A stretch of 64,000 nt of DNA from Cherax quadricarinatus. Its lineage: Eukaryota; Arthropoda; Malacostraca; Decapoda; Parastacidae. The notes beneath the pieces are model-generated. The model made no database searches. It had not been told where the DNA came from and saw only the letters and a list, made by a program, of their open reading frames with translations. The stretch is from positions 7,501 to 71,500 of the forward strand of contig NW_027195394.1 of the NCBI RefSeq assembly GCF_038502225.1, read 5' to 3'. The position numbers and the translations under genes were made by a program. Position 1 is the first letter of the stretch. Every line of letters begins with the position of its first letter. Below, piece by piece: positions 35,371-46,861 of this stretch.

Positions 35371-36067
35371 TGAATAAAGATTCCCATATGCTGCATAAGT
35401 GTCTCAATCTTCAACTTGTCGGTTTTTCAAACCATTCATCACATCATTGAAGTGTATAAGTGGATGACTGGCATAAACAAAGGAGATATTAATAAAGTAC
35501 TGAGGGTGTCGAACCAGGTAAGAACCAGAAATAATGGTTTTAAGTTGGATAAATTTAGATTTAGAAAGGACATAGGTAAGTACTGGTTTTCTAACAGAGT
35601 TGTAGATGCGTGGAACAATCTTCCCAGTTGGGGGATAGAGGCTAGGACCTTGGGTGTCATTGGTGTCATTGGGTACGGGAGTTATTTCTTGGGTAGCTTT
35701 AGGTAGAGGTCGTTTTGATAAGGACCTGCCTTGCATGGGCCAGTAGGCCTTCTGCAGTGTTCCTCCATTGTTATGTTCTTATATGGTACGATATTGATAT
35801 TTAATGTTAATGTTGTTACAAGGGATCCCCCACAGGGAACACCTAGCAGTTGTCAAAAAAAAAAAAAAAAAAAATCTCCTTCCAAGGGTTTCATCAATAA
35901 CTTTGAGAATGCATTTTCTGATCAGCTGTAAATTTTCAACACTGGTGTATGGTACCTAGAGGTAAGTTTGCATTATTATTGGACTATATACTTGCCACTT
36001 TGGCAAATTTATAGAGCCAAAATGTACTTTTAGTTTCCATACGATAATTTCAGAATGAAACTGATGA

Positions 36068-36345
36068 AGTTCTGAAGTTACCTGGAGTTTACCTGGAGAG
36101 AGTTCCGGGGATCAACTCCCCCGCAGCCCGGTCTGTGACCAGGCCTCCTGGTGGATCAGAGTCTGATCAACCAGGCTGTTACTGCTGGCTGCACACAATC
36201 CAGCGTACGAGCCACAGCCGGGCAGGTCAGGTACCGACTTTAGGTGCTTGTCCAGTGCCAGCTTGAAGACTGCCAGGGGTCTATTGGTAATCCCCCTTAT
36301 GTATGCTTGGAGGCAGTTGAACAGACTCGGGCCCCTGACAATTAT
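36068..36345 (-). pseudogene. LINE family B 3' fragment (copy B4)
   Basis: Starts at the family's 3' terminus (complement of ctccaggtaaactccagg) and reads back into the ORF2 C-terminus (gctcgtacgctggattgtgt region, gactgttcaactgcc-like). Matches 63420-63690 in reverse. Truncated at about 36345. Confidence 0.85.
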
Positions 36346-36949
36346 TGTATGTATGTAGTGTATTTTAACTGAATCAAAAATTTACACCACACTGTGCTAC
36401 TTTTTTTGTGTATTGAGGTAAAGGGGGCTCACCATATGGGATCCTAGGATGCCTTTTTCAGATCACTTAATGCATATAAGACATCTAGTTATATTTATGG
36501 TTAGGTAAGATTTGCTAGGAAGCAGAACAATTGTTTCTTGACGTGGGTCTTTGTCTTATGATAACCTTCCACTAGAGCTTTGGTCATCTGAGGGAGGCCT
36601 GCTGGCTTACCAGCCCACACCTTTAAAAATTAAAATTATATGCTTATGGGAAATGCTAATTCGCAGAATGGAAGACAATAAAGGTTTGGTCTACAGGAAT
36701 GGATGGTAACTTCAATTCCATGGATCAAGAGCCATTCATTGGTCTAGATCTACTGGAGGTTATGTGGTACAGCTACTAGGCCCCTGTCATGGGTTGAGGT
36801 ATAGGCAGCTGATGTTGTCATTTGATAAATAACCATTCTCGAAATATAAAAAGAAAAAAGTGTACTTATTTCTTAATTTAGAGGCTTATTTTCTTAGTAT
36901 TTTTATTATTGTATTTTGGGTTATCTTGGGCAATATGGATCGACTAGTG
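36346..36949. other. No feature recognised
   Basis: AT-rich non-coding sequence between two LINE copies. Confidence 0.5.
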
Positions 36950-37903
36950 TGACCCCTATAAGGCGCTCCTTAAGTTCATTTCGCCTTCAAACATTAACAG
37001 GTACGTCATATATAGTGTACATCACTATTATATTGTGCATTATTATTTTTTTAATTTTTCATCACTAGCTAATGCCAACTACCTCCAATACTTTATACTT
37101 CTTTCTTACTGCTATTAATTGCTCATAATTTTGTGTTACAAGTCAAATCTTACTCCAAATTAATATTATTCATTGTTCTTACCTGTCCATTTAATTTTGT
37201 TTACCACTACTTGTCTTTTAGTCACTTTTTATTGTGTGTGCAATTAGTGTATATTCCAATTACTTTTTTGCGAGTCCCAAAACTATCTTTTGCTAGCTAG
37301 TACCAACTACCTCATATTTTTTTACTTTTTACTGTGCAATAAACTGCACAACTTACTTAAAATTACAAATCAGATCTTACTCTTAAACCAATATCATTTC
37401 ATAGTGACTATCTGTCCATTTAACTTTGTTTACCATTACTTAATTTTAGTCTCTTATATATTTTCTCCTTTATTTTAGCTTTATATAACTACCCTAGTTC
37501 ATATATTCACAATTGTTAAAATAATCAAGGTGCTATTCTCAGGTGCTAAAGTGTAATAAGTTCACAATTTTGCCATTATATTCCAAAACTCATTTATTTG
37601 ATTACCACTTTATTGTTCACCACAACTTATATAAGTCCCTTTTACATTGTTTTCCCTAATTCTAACTTCAAAGAATTACCTTTAAAGTACTACCTACTAT
37701 CATATTCCCAAGCTCCATTATTTGATCATCACTTTATTTGTTCACCACAAATTATTTTAGTCCCTTTTATATTGTCTCCTTTAAAAAAACTACCTTAGCT
37801 CATTATTTTTACATTTGTTAAATAATTCAGGTGCTATTTTTTAGCTTTAGACTATTTACTTTGTTTTATACTTAATTCTAACTATAGATTCACTACAAAT
37901 CTT
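36950..37903 (+). promoter_or_regulatory. LINE A1 probable 5' UTR with repeated units
   Basis: Two diverged tandem duplications. Words ctagctaatgccaactacct (about 37066) and ctagctagtaccaactacct (about 37294) head ~230-bp units that both continue to cctgtccatttaattttgtt-like sequence. Words ctttattgttcaccacaact and ctttatttgttcaccacaaa (37606 and 37732) mark ~125-bp units. Repeated 5' units of this kind act as promoters in some LINEs. The exact 5' end is not determined. Confidence 0.45.
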
Positions 37904-40488
37904 ATGATTACAAGCATTGATCCTGATACCAACCTCTTATTTAATGACTTAAATGAATCAAACAGTAACTGTAATTACTACACAGCAGAACAATCAAAGG
38001 CACTCCTCAGAGCCAACAACAACATAACTGTCTTTAACTACAATATCAGATCTTTAAGCAAGCATTACGATGACCTCATAGCATTACTAAATTCCTTGCA
38101 TGCCAATATGTCCATCATTACACTAACTGAAACCTGGCTAAAGCCTGATACTACAGATGTCTATGCCATTCCTGGTTACACAGCCGTACACAACTGTAGG
38201 CCAGACCAACAAGGGGGTGGCACAGCTATATACTACTCAGACCAACTAGAATGTATCACTAATACTTGCACAAGGGATGAACATGGGGAATATATAATAG
38301 CTAAATTCAAATCCAAATGCCTACAAAAACCTCTCACAGTGATAAACATCTACAGAGTTCCACAGTCAAACATTAGCCAATTTAGCCAAAACCTAGGAAG
38401 TATGATACCTGATGCACGCATGAACAAAGATCACTTACTACTCTCAGGTGACTTCAATATAAATCTCCTGCAAGACCAGGACCCACACATTACTGAATTC
38501 ACAAACAAAATGAGTAACTGCATGTTGCTACCAACAGTAACAAAACCTACAAGAGTTACAGAGACTAGTGTTTCCCTACTTGACCACATCTGGACCAACA
38601 CCACATCCCCTTGAAAATCAGGCATAATCACAGATAATACCACAGACCACTACCCTACTTTCCTCATAACAACTCTTGGTAAATTACCCCAAGACACTAC
38701 TAAAGTCACCTTCAGACTTCACAATGAGGCAGCCATTAATAACTTCACAACAGCAGTAACAAACATTGACTGGCACACTGAGCTAGAAATCTATACAAAT
38801 ATTGACGAATGTATTAATAATTTTCTAAAAAAGACCCAATACCTCTATAACAAGCACTGCCCTAAAAAAACTAAACAGATGACAGCTAAGAGACTGAACA
38901 GTCCCTGGCTAACACCCAGCATTCTCAAATCCATAAATGCAAAACACCTATATGAAAAACAGTACAGAATGGGTCACATAACCAGAGACCAAACAAAACG
39001 TTACTCGTCAATCCTAACCAGCCTGATAAGAAGAGCAAAAAAATTGTATTATGAGAACAGATTATCCAACTTACGAGGTGATATAAAAAAGACCTGGAAA
39101 ACCCTATCAGAAATTATAGGAACAAAAAAGATATCACGAAATAGTGAAATAAAATTAGCAAAATCAGATGAACCCCAACTCCCACCAACAGAAACAGCTA
39201 ACAGACTCAATGATTTCTTCTCCACTATAGGACAAAACCTTGCCAATAAAATCCCAAGCTCAGAGACCCCACCAAATGACTACCTCACTGGCAACTACCC
39301 GAACACACTGTTCCTAGCTCCGACTAACCCATATGAAGTCTCCCTTATTATCAACACACTAAAAAACAAGGCAGGAGATTTAAATACCTTACCACCCTTT
39401 ATATACAGAAAAGTGTCACAAGTGCTATCACCAATCATTGCAACACTCTTTAACAAATCCATTGAATCCTCCACCTTCCCTACAGTTCTCAAAATAGCAA
39501 GGGTCACCCCGATCCATAAAGGAGGAGAGCAAACAGAGTTGAATAACTATAAGCCAATATCCAACTTACACCCTCTCTCAAAAATCTTCGAAAAATTAAT
39601 TCATAAACAAATCTACTCCTACCTCATCTCCCAAAACATACTCAACCCCTGCCAATTTGGATTCAGGCCTAATAAAAATACTAATGATGCTATTATACAC
39701 ATGCTAGAACATATATACACTGCAATAGAGAAAAAAGAAGTCCCACTGGGGATCTTCATTGACTTACGTAAAGTTTTTGATACAGTTGACCATGACTTGC
39801 TCCACATAAAATTGTCACACTATGGTATAAGAGGGCACTCCCTCAATTACTTCAAGTCATACCTCAGCAACAGAAGCCAATATGTGTACACAAATGGGGC
39901 AAACTCTTCCGCACAACCAATTACAGTTGGTGTCCCACAGGGAAGTGTCCTTGGCCCTCTTCTCTTTCTCCTATACATAAATGACCTACCAAATGCTTCG
40001 CAATTACTCAAACCCACACTATTTGCAGATGACACTACATACGTCTTCTCTCACCCGAGCCCAGTCATGCTAGCCAATACTGTAAATACCGAATTACAGA
40101 AAATATCTACCTGGATGAGGACTAACAAACTTACACTAAACATTGACAAAACCTACTTCATTCAGTTTGGTAACAGAGCTACAGATGTCCCTCTTAACAT
40201 AATGATAAACGGATCACCTATCACAAAGCTAACAGAGGGAAAATTCTCAGGAATCCACCTTGATAATAGACTCAAATTTCATACACATATACAACAAATT
40301 TCTAAGAAAATTTCCAAGACTGTAGGCATACTATCGAAGATACGGTACTATGTTCCACAGTCAGCCCTCCTGGCCCTATATCACTCTCTTATTTACCCCT
40401 ATCTCACCTATGGAATTTGTGCATGAGGCTCAACAACAATTAACCATCTCAGACCACTAATTACCCAACAAAAGGCTGCAGTTAGAAT

Positions 40489-40856
40489 TTATTTATTTAT
40501 TTATTTATTTATTTCCAATTTGTGCACACATACAGAGGTACAAAAAAAAAAAATACAGATAAGAGCAGTATGCCAAAGCCACTTATACTATGCATAGCAT
40601 TACGGGCTGGCTTAAAATTAACTTAAGACTAACTAAGCAATGATTATTATTATTATTATAATCAAGAAGAAGCGCTAAGCCACAAGGACTATACAGCGCT
40701 GCTACTAAGCAATGATGAAATCAGTGATAAAACATTAATGTAAACAGATAACTATAAAGCACAAGTGAGTATTACAAAGACAGGTCATATGGTTGCATTC
40801 AGTTAGGTAGTGATTCTGTTAGGTAGTGTATTTAAAAAATAACAAATTCTCACTAC
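40489..40856 (-). mobile_element. Inverted LINE A 3' UTR fragment inserted in A1
   Basis: Begins with a (TTTA)n tail and reads as the complement of the LINE A 3' UTR at 41270-41567. It splits the codons between GCAGTTAGAAT and ATAACAAATTCTC, which are adjacent in copy A2 (about 56735-56755). A 5'-truncated copy inserted tail-first into its own family. Confidence 0.85.
40644..40703 (-). mobile_element. Short SINE fragment nested in the LINE A fragment
   Basis: A 60-bp piece consisting of an ATT run then atcaagaagaagcgctaagc and cacaaggactatacagcgct, flanked by a perfect 12-bp duplication actaagcaatga (40632-40643, 40704-40715). The unfilled site occurs at 58199-58212 and 56143-56155. Confidence 0.85.
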
Positions 40857-41205
40857 AGGCAGCACACTCCACCAATATTCAAAACACTCAACCTACTTAC
40901 CATACAAAACATCCATACTTATTATTGCACCTGTTACATACATAGAACACTTAACTCTGATATTAACCCTCCCCTCAAACATCTCCTTGCCAACCTCAAC
41001 AGAACACATGACCATAACACAAGGCACAGATCACTCTTTGATGTTCCTCGTGTCCATCTCACGCTATGCAAAAACTCAATGCACATAAAAGGCCCTAAAA
41101 TCTGGAATTCATTACCTGTAAATATAAAAGAAACACTACCTGTTTATAAATTCAAGTCTCTTCTCAAAGATCACTTACTCACCCAAAACCAAATAAATAC
41201 TGAAT

Positions 41206-41567
41206 AACTGAACCTTATAAATTGTTTATCTTAAATGTTTCTCACAATTATATCACATAAATGTTAAACCTAGGACCCAATCTAACTTTATTATTTTTTT
41301 AAATACACTACCTAACAGAATACTCCATTCTACTGAATGTACAGCAATGCATGCAACCATATGACCTGTCTTTGTAATACTCATTTGTGCTTTATAGTTA
41401 TCTGTTTACAATAATGTTTTATCACTGATTACATCATTGCTTAGTTAATCTTAAGTTAATTTTAAGCCAGCCCGTAATGTTATGCATACAAGTGGCTTTG
41501 GCATGCTGCTCTTACCTGTATTTTTTGTACCTCTGTATGTATGCTCAAATTATAAAATAAATAAATT
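41206..41567 (+). mobile_element. LINE A1 3' UTR and tail
   Basis: Non-coding, ending attataaaataaataaa. The same sequence forms the ends at 40489-40856, 56000-56350 and 58062-58250 on the other strand. The terminus is a short (TTTA/AAAT) repeat instead of poly(A). Confidence 0.8.
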
Positions 41568-42515
41568 CCAGTTCTTCATAGTGGTATGAAGTTATTTGTG
41601 TCTGGCTGCAGGCAGTGAAGGTTATTACTTACTAATCAGTGTTCACCTTCCCTGGTGCCATGTTGAACTCCAGGCAACAATTTATACTGTATTCTCTGTC
41701 TCTCTCGTAAAACTTAAGCTGAGGCTGGTAATATACGCCTTCAGAAAAGATCGTTGGGCAAATTAAGTCTTTTCACAAAAGTTGCGTCATAATATTCGTA
41801 AGTGATGGCATGTTAAAGTTAACTCATCATTTGTCGCCTTGTATGTCTATCTTGTTATGTGGAGAATATAATGTAAATTCCATATAGTAACACGATATAA
41901 AAATGATATCAACCAAAATAAGCAAAATCATCTTATCTCTAACCACTTTGGTCCTGCACAACAGCTGGTACAGTAGTTATTTTCAGACGGTACTAACACT
42001 GCCAAATGTATGCCTGTAAAATACCCACCAATGATGTTGAATAGTGTTATAATCTTCAATATGTCTGTAAATGTTAACATAAAAAAAAAAAACAGAGTAG
42101 AGCTTACCACCTGTGAACAAGGGAACCCGCTTCATTTAGACTTAGAGCGTCCAGCTGGCAACCACACCACCGGTTGTCCTTGGCAACGGCACTGGTCTCC
42201 CCTCAGTCTAAAAGTATCAACATCGTATAACAATTGTGTCTACAAGAAACAAAGGTAATATTAATAATATTAGCAAGCACAAAACACTTAAAAGCTGTAC
42301 ATTATGTGTTTATATCGTAAATTTTATTGATTTTAATATCCAAATAACATTTATTATTACTAAGATTTTAACAATTTATTACACAATATATTAATATTTG
42401 GAATAGTTATCAGATCTTCATTGAAATGGTCTGTTTATTTTAAAGTATTTTGTAATTTAATTATTATTTTTCCATGTAAATTAATTATATCCTACTTTTT
42501 ATCAAAAGCTCATTT

Positions 42516-42517
<2 letters not shown>
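41568..42517. other. No feature recognised
   Basis: AT-rich, unique-looking; no ORF with recognisable motifs. Confidence 0.5.

Positions 42518-42613
<96 letters not shown>
42518..42613. repeat. (AAT)n-(ATT)n self-complementary microsatellite
   Basis: About 15 AAT units followed directly by about 17 ATT units, forming a perfect ~45-bp-arm hairpin or cruciform with no spacer. Confidence 0.95.
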
Positions 42614-42614
<1 letters not shown>

Positions 42615-42844
42615 GTGTGTGTACTGGGCTTTGCAAATGTCGTGCATGTTTAATCAGACTATTTTTTTCTGCAGTATATAAAATGTAGTTTACGTGTAAT
42701 AAAATATTGTTAAGTACAGAGAAAGCTTCGCATGCTGATGGCTTTCTTTGTATAGACTAATATCAATGCTTTCTTTGGGAGGACTAATACTAATGCATAC
42801 AAACTACACATAGATTATTGAGTAGGAATTTTATTTAATGTACA
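42614..42844. other. No feature recognised
   Basis: Short AT-rich spacer between the microsatellite and LINE-derived sequence. Confidence 0.5.
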
Positions 42845-43020
42845 AAAAATGAGGTAGTTGAGTGAACAATTTGAGCAAGGGCGCTATAGGCACAATAAGA
42901 GAACATTGTATCAACATCAATGGTCCTAAATGGCTGAACATTTATCCAGAAGACATCAGAAATACTGATGGAACAAGTGTAGAAGTATTCAAGAGAAAAG
43001 TGTACAAGTGCCTCCACCTA
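42845..43020 (+). pseudogene. Small LINE C-terminal fragment
   Basis: Encodes NGPKWLNIYPEDIRNTDGTS and VEVFKRKVYKCLHL, similar in style to the GPKIWN...FK..L ends of LINE ORF2 proteins (for example 41090-41170) but from a different family. Confidence 0.5.
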
Positions 43021-43054
43021 GTTAATGAAATTGTAAATATCGAACTTAAGCTGA

Positions 43055-43415
43055 CGGTTGTGACCGGGTGTGGATGTGTGAATTGCTCATTACTTTATAA
43101 TTTGTTCATGATTGTAACCATGTATAAACATTAGTAAGTAAATTTATTTACATGATTCATTACCTTTGTAACTTGTTCAGCTATCAAAACTTTGGGGCCC
43201 AGTCCCTAGGCCCAGTATGTACCTCTGTAATCTGTAAATACCTTTGTAACTTGTCATGACTGTGACCAGATCTACCTGGAGTTCATTACCTTTGTAACTT
43301 GCTCAACTATCAAAACTTTGGGGCCCAGTCCCTGGACCCATTATGTACCTCTGTAATCTCTTGACTACCACCCCCAGGATGGGTATGGGGTACATAAACA
43401 TTAAACTAAAAAAAA
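43055..43415 (+). mobile_element. Poly(A)-tailed retroposon R, copy 1
   Basis: From ggttgtgaccgggtgtgg to aaacattaaactaaaaaaaa, flanked by the 7-bp duplication aagctga (43048-43054, 43416-43422). Inside are two direct repeats with a 126-bp period, starting ttcattacctttgtaacttg at 43156 and 43282. A second copy, itself split, is at 48893-48949 and 50057-50340. Confidence 0.75.
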
Positions 43416-43472
43416 AAGCTGAAAGAATCTTACAGGAGACAAGAATCATAGGAAGAACTAAAAGCCATAAAT

Positions 43473-43640
43473 CAAATCAAATCAAAGTTTATTCTTTATA
43501 AGGATTACAATGCGGGGTTTACAGATTTTGGTTATTGTGTGGTTTACATGTAATAAAATACTAATTACAGAAGGGGCCACTAGAACACCTAGCAAGGCTA
43601 GGCATTTCGGGCAAACTTAGATTAATTCTTAACCCTAGGG
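43473..43640 (-). mobile_element. LINE F 3' end fragment, inverted
   Basis: The complement of 45140-45310: starts atcaaagtttattctttata (the family terminus) and runs back to gggcaaacttagattaattc. It interrupts LINE B2. Confidence 0.8.
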
Positions 43641-44152
43641 AATTGAAAAAAACAAAACAAAATACTTCTTCTCTTATGCTAAATCTAAGGGAAAAGCAAC
43701 ATTCAGTATTGGGCCCCTACTTAGGCGAGATGGGACATACATAGATGACAGCCAAGAAATGAGTAAGATACTGAAGTCCCAATACGACTTAGTGTTCAGC
43801 GAGCCACTGCCCAGACTAAGTCGACAATCCAAATGAATTCTTTATGAACGAGACCCAAAATTTGGTCATCTCAAAAATCTCGGATATTATCCTAACACCA
43901 CAAGACTGAAAAGGCAATAAATGACATGCCTATGCACTCTGCCCCAGGCCCAGATTCATGGAACTCAGTGTTCATCAAGAACTGCAAGAAGCTCCTGTCG
44001 CGTGTCTTCAGCATTCTATGGAGAGGGAGCGTGGACACAGGGGTCATCCTACACTCACTGAAAACAACAGACATAGCCCTACTCTACAAAGGTGACAGTA
44101 AAGCAATTGCAAAGAACTACAGACAGATAGCGCTAACATCCCATATCATAAA

Positions 44153-45016
44153 ATGTTTGGTAGCAGAGCAGGTGTTGCGCAGCTTAACATTAAGATCGAC
44201 AACACTAATTGCCAGACATAATGAGGGCAAATTCCTAGGCCTATACCTCGACAACAACCTGAATTTCAGCACCCATATCCAAACCATAACAAAAAAAGTA
44301 TCCAAAACGGTTGGGATCCTCTCCAAGATATGATACTACGTGCCACAAAATGCCCTTCTCACACTATACCATTCACTTATATATCCATACCTCACCTATG
44401 CTATTTGTGCTTGGGGATCAACTGCAGCAACACACCTAAAGCCAATAATAACCCAACAAAAAGCCACAGTAAGAATAATCACTAAATCCCATCCCTGGCA
44501 ACACCCCCCCCCACTCTTCATAGATATAAACTTACTCCCTGTTCAGAACATTCACACTTGCTACTGTGCAATCTATATCTACAGGACCTTAAATTCCAAT
44601 GTTAACCTTGACCTAAAATGCTTTCTTGATAGTTGTGACAGGATCCACAGGCATAACACCAGACACGAACATCTCTATGACATTCCCCGTGTCCAACTAA
44701 ACCTTTACAAAGATTCAATGTATGTCAAAGGCCCTAAAATCTGGAACACCCTACCTGAAAACTCTAGAACTGCAGACCTTCAAAACTACCGTTAGAAAAC
44801 ATCTTATCTCCCTGATACACCCCGTCAACTAACTACATGAAAACCACCTGGTGGTTCACACACACTCACTCACTCACCCATTTGACTATAACACAGAAAT
44901 ACGAATCTTAATCTTAAAATAATGAATCCTAACTAGTCATAAGTTTGCCTGTGATACTCCAATATAGAAACTATGTATTGTGCCAAAACAAAAGCATTCA
45001 CATTGCTAAACTCACA

Positions 45017-45107
<91 letters not shown>

Positions 45108-45338
45108 AGTCACTTAGCCATAATACCAACTTACTCCATAATTTGTAATAATTTAGAGTTAAGAATTAATCTAAGTCTGACCGAAATGCCTAGCCACACT
45201 AGGTGTCCTAATGGCCTCCTCTGTAATTAGTATTTTATAACATGTAAACCACACAATATCCAAAATCTGTAAACCCCGCATTGTAATCCTTATAGAGAAT
45301 AAACTTGATTGACTGACTGATTGATTGATTGACTGATT
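44153..45338 (+). pseudogene. LINE family F inserted in LINE B2
   Basis: C-terminal part of an ORF2 related to family A but distinct: GKFLGLYLDNNLNFSTHIQT, one in-frame TGA at 44331, YVPQNALLTLYHSLIYPYLT, AWGSTAATHLKPIITQQKA, SMYVKGPKIWNTLPENSR. The 3' UTR contains a long (AT)n tract and ends aataaacttgattgactga followed by (TTGA)n. LINE B sequence on both sides is adjacent in the main B copy. Confidence 0.85.
45020..45103. repeat. (AT)n microsatellite in the LINE F 3' UTR
   Basis: About 42 uninterrupted AT units. Confidence 0.95.
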
Positions 45339-46754
45339 CTAAGAAGCAAGATCGCCAACCACCTAGATACCCTTCAGTTACACAACCCAGGGCAACACGG
45401 GTTTAGATCAGGCCGCTCCTGCCTGTCCCAGCTACTGAATCACTATGACAAGGTCCTGGATGCTGTAGAGGATAAACAGGATAAAGATGTAGTATACACA
45501 GACTTTGCAAAAGCTGTCGATAAGTGTGACCATGGTGTAATAGCGCACAAAATGCGTGATAAAGGAATAACAGGAAAAGTTGGTAGATGGATCTATAACT
45601 TCCTGGCAAACAGAACACAAAGAGTAATAGTAAACAGAGTAAAGTCTGAGGCAGCTACAGTGAAAAGCTCTGTTCCACAAGGCACAACATTCGCTCCCAT
45701 TCTATTCCTCATTCTTATATCTGACATAGACAGAAATGTAAGCCATAGCCCCGTGTCTTTCTTTGCGTATGACACCCGGATTGCCATGACAGTGACCTCC
45801 ATCGAAGATACCCCAAGACTTCAAGCGGACATAAACCAAATCTTTCAATGGGCCACTCAAAATAATATGAAGTTCAACGAAGAGAAATTTCAACAACTCA
45901 GAGATGGAAAACTTGAGGAAATTAAAACTGTGTCAGGGTATACGACAAATTTTAACCATACAACAGAGCGAAAAAGTAATGTGAAGGACCTGGGAGTGAT
46001 GATGTCAGAGGATCTCGCCTTCAAAGACCACAACAAAGTATCTTCCGCATCTTCTAGGAAAATGATAGGATAGATAATGAGAACCTTCAAAACTAGGGAC
46101 GCCAAGCCCATGATGATTCTCTTCAAATCATTTGTTCTCTCTAGGCTGGAATACTGCTGTGCACTAACTACCCCCTTCAAGGCAGGGAAAATTGCTAACC
46201 TGTAGAGTGTACAAAGAACTTTCACACATAAATACGATAATGTACCTAAATTACTGGGAACAGTTGAAGGCCCTCGATCTGTATTCCCTGGAGTGTAGGC
46301 GAGAGAGATACATGATAATATACACTTGAAAAATCCTAGAGGGATTAGTACCAAACTTGCACACGAAAATCACTCCCTATGAAAGCAAAAGACTTGGCAG
46401 GAGATGCAACATTCCCCCGATGCAAAGCAGGGGAGCCACAAGTACAATGAAAGACAACACAGTAAGTGTCCGGGGCCCAAGACTGTTCAACTGCCTCCCT
46501 GCATACATAAGGGGGATTACCAATAGACCCCTGTCTGTCTTCAAGAAAGCACTGAACAAGCACCTAAAGTCAGTACCTGACCAGCCGGGCTGTGGTTCGT
46601 ACGTCAGTTTGCGTGCAGCCAGCAGTAACAGCCTGGTTGATCAGATCCTGATCCACCACGAGGCCTGGTCTCAGACCGAGCCGCGGGGGCGATGACCCCC
46701 ATAACCCTTTCCAGGTAAACTCCAGGTAGTACCGTATTATCCAGTCTTTGATGG

Positions 46755-46850
46755 ATATGTGGCTCAGCGGGCCGCCAACAGGAACAGCCTGGTTAACCAG
46801 GCAAGCACCAGACAAGCCTGGTCCAGGGCCGGACTACAGTGGTAGAAAAA
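46755..46850 (+). mobile_element. Short LINE 3'-end-like fragment
   Basis: gcgggccgccaacaggaaca then cagcctggttaaccaggcaa and gaaaaactctcgaaa. It resembles, but is distinct from, the family B terminus (both contain cagcctggtt(g/a)a). Low-confidence assignment. Confidence 0.4.
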
Positions 46851-46861
46851 CTCTCGAAAGT

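Larger units (their letters stand above)
34811..35442. mobile_element. Palindromic retroposon P2, copy A
   Basis: A 632-bp insertion made of two near-identical inverted arms (34814-35102 and 35118-35408) separated by about 15 bp, plus a short right-end tail. The 13-bp duplication atcattgaagtgt flanks it (34798-34810, 35443-35455), and the unfilled target is visible in LINE D1 at about 53149-53161. Each arm carries a hammerhead-like core and a nearby AATAAA. No ORF. Confidence 0.9.
34598..35780 (+). pseudogene. CR1-like LINE family D, copy D2 (3' part)
   Basis: The C-terminal third of ORF2 starts VRPHLDYAAQFWSPYYRMD, continues to LHSLERRRMRGDIIEV, is interrupted by the P2 palindrome (34811-35442), and resumes YKWMTGINKGDINKVL to KYWFSNRVVDAWNNLP. 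The 3' end (ggccttctgcagtgttcctc, then tatgttcttatatgg) fits a CR1-type terminus. Collinear with 52960-53328 of copy D1, which has no interruption. Confidence 0.85.
37904..41205 (+). pseudogene. LINE family A ORF2, copy A1 (endonuclease-RT)
   Basis: Near-complete single ORF. The apurinic-type endonuclease has FNYNIRSL, LTETWLKPDT, LLSGDFNIN (GDFN) and LLDHIWTN. In-frame TGA 38612-38614 interrupts it, and the same frame continues through the linker. The reverse transcriptase (38879-40426) has NNYKPISNLHPLSKIFEKLI, FIDLRKVFDTVDHDLLH, VGVPQGSVLGPLLFLLYIND and LFADDTTYVF. A second TGA (40424-40426) replaces a Trp codon conserved in copy A2. A LINE fragment sits at 40489-40856, then the C-terminus resumes and ends TAA near 41205. 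CR1/Jockey group; no ORF1 seen. Confidence 0.9.
43021..46735 (+). pseudogene. LINE family B, copy B2 (multiply interrupted)
   Basis: Runs from the linker (NIELKL at 43036), through KSKGKATFSIGPLL (43690) and NDMPMHSAPGPDSWNSVFIK (43922), to LTSHII. It is interrupted by LINE F (44153-45338) and resumes at the RT region: HNPGQHGFRSGRSCLSQLL, YTDFAKAVDKCDHG, SSVPQGTTFAPILFLILISD, and SFFAYDTR where the expected catalytic FADD has become FAYD. The C-terminus ends at 46692 and the family 3' end at 46735. Retroposon R and a LINE F tail sit near its start. Several stops. Confidence 0.85.
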
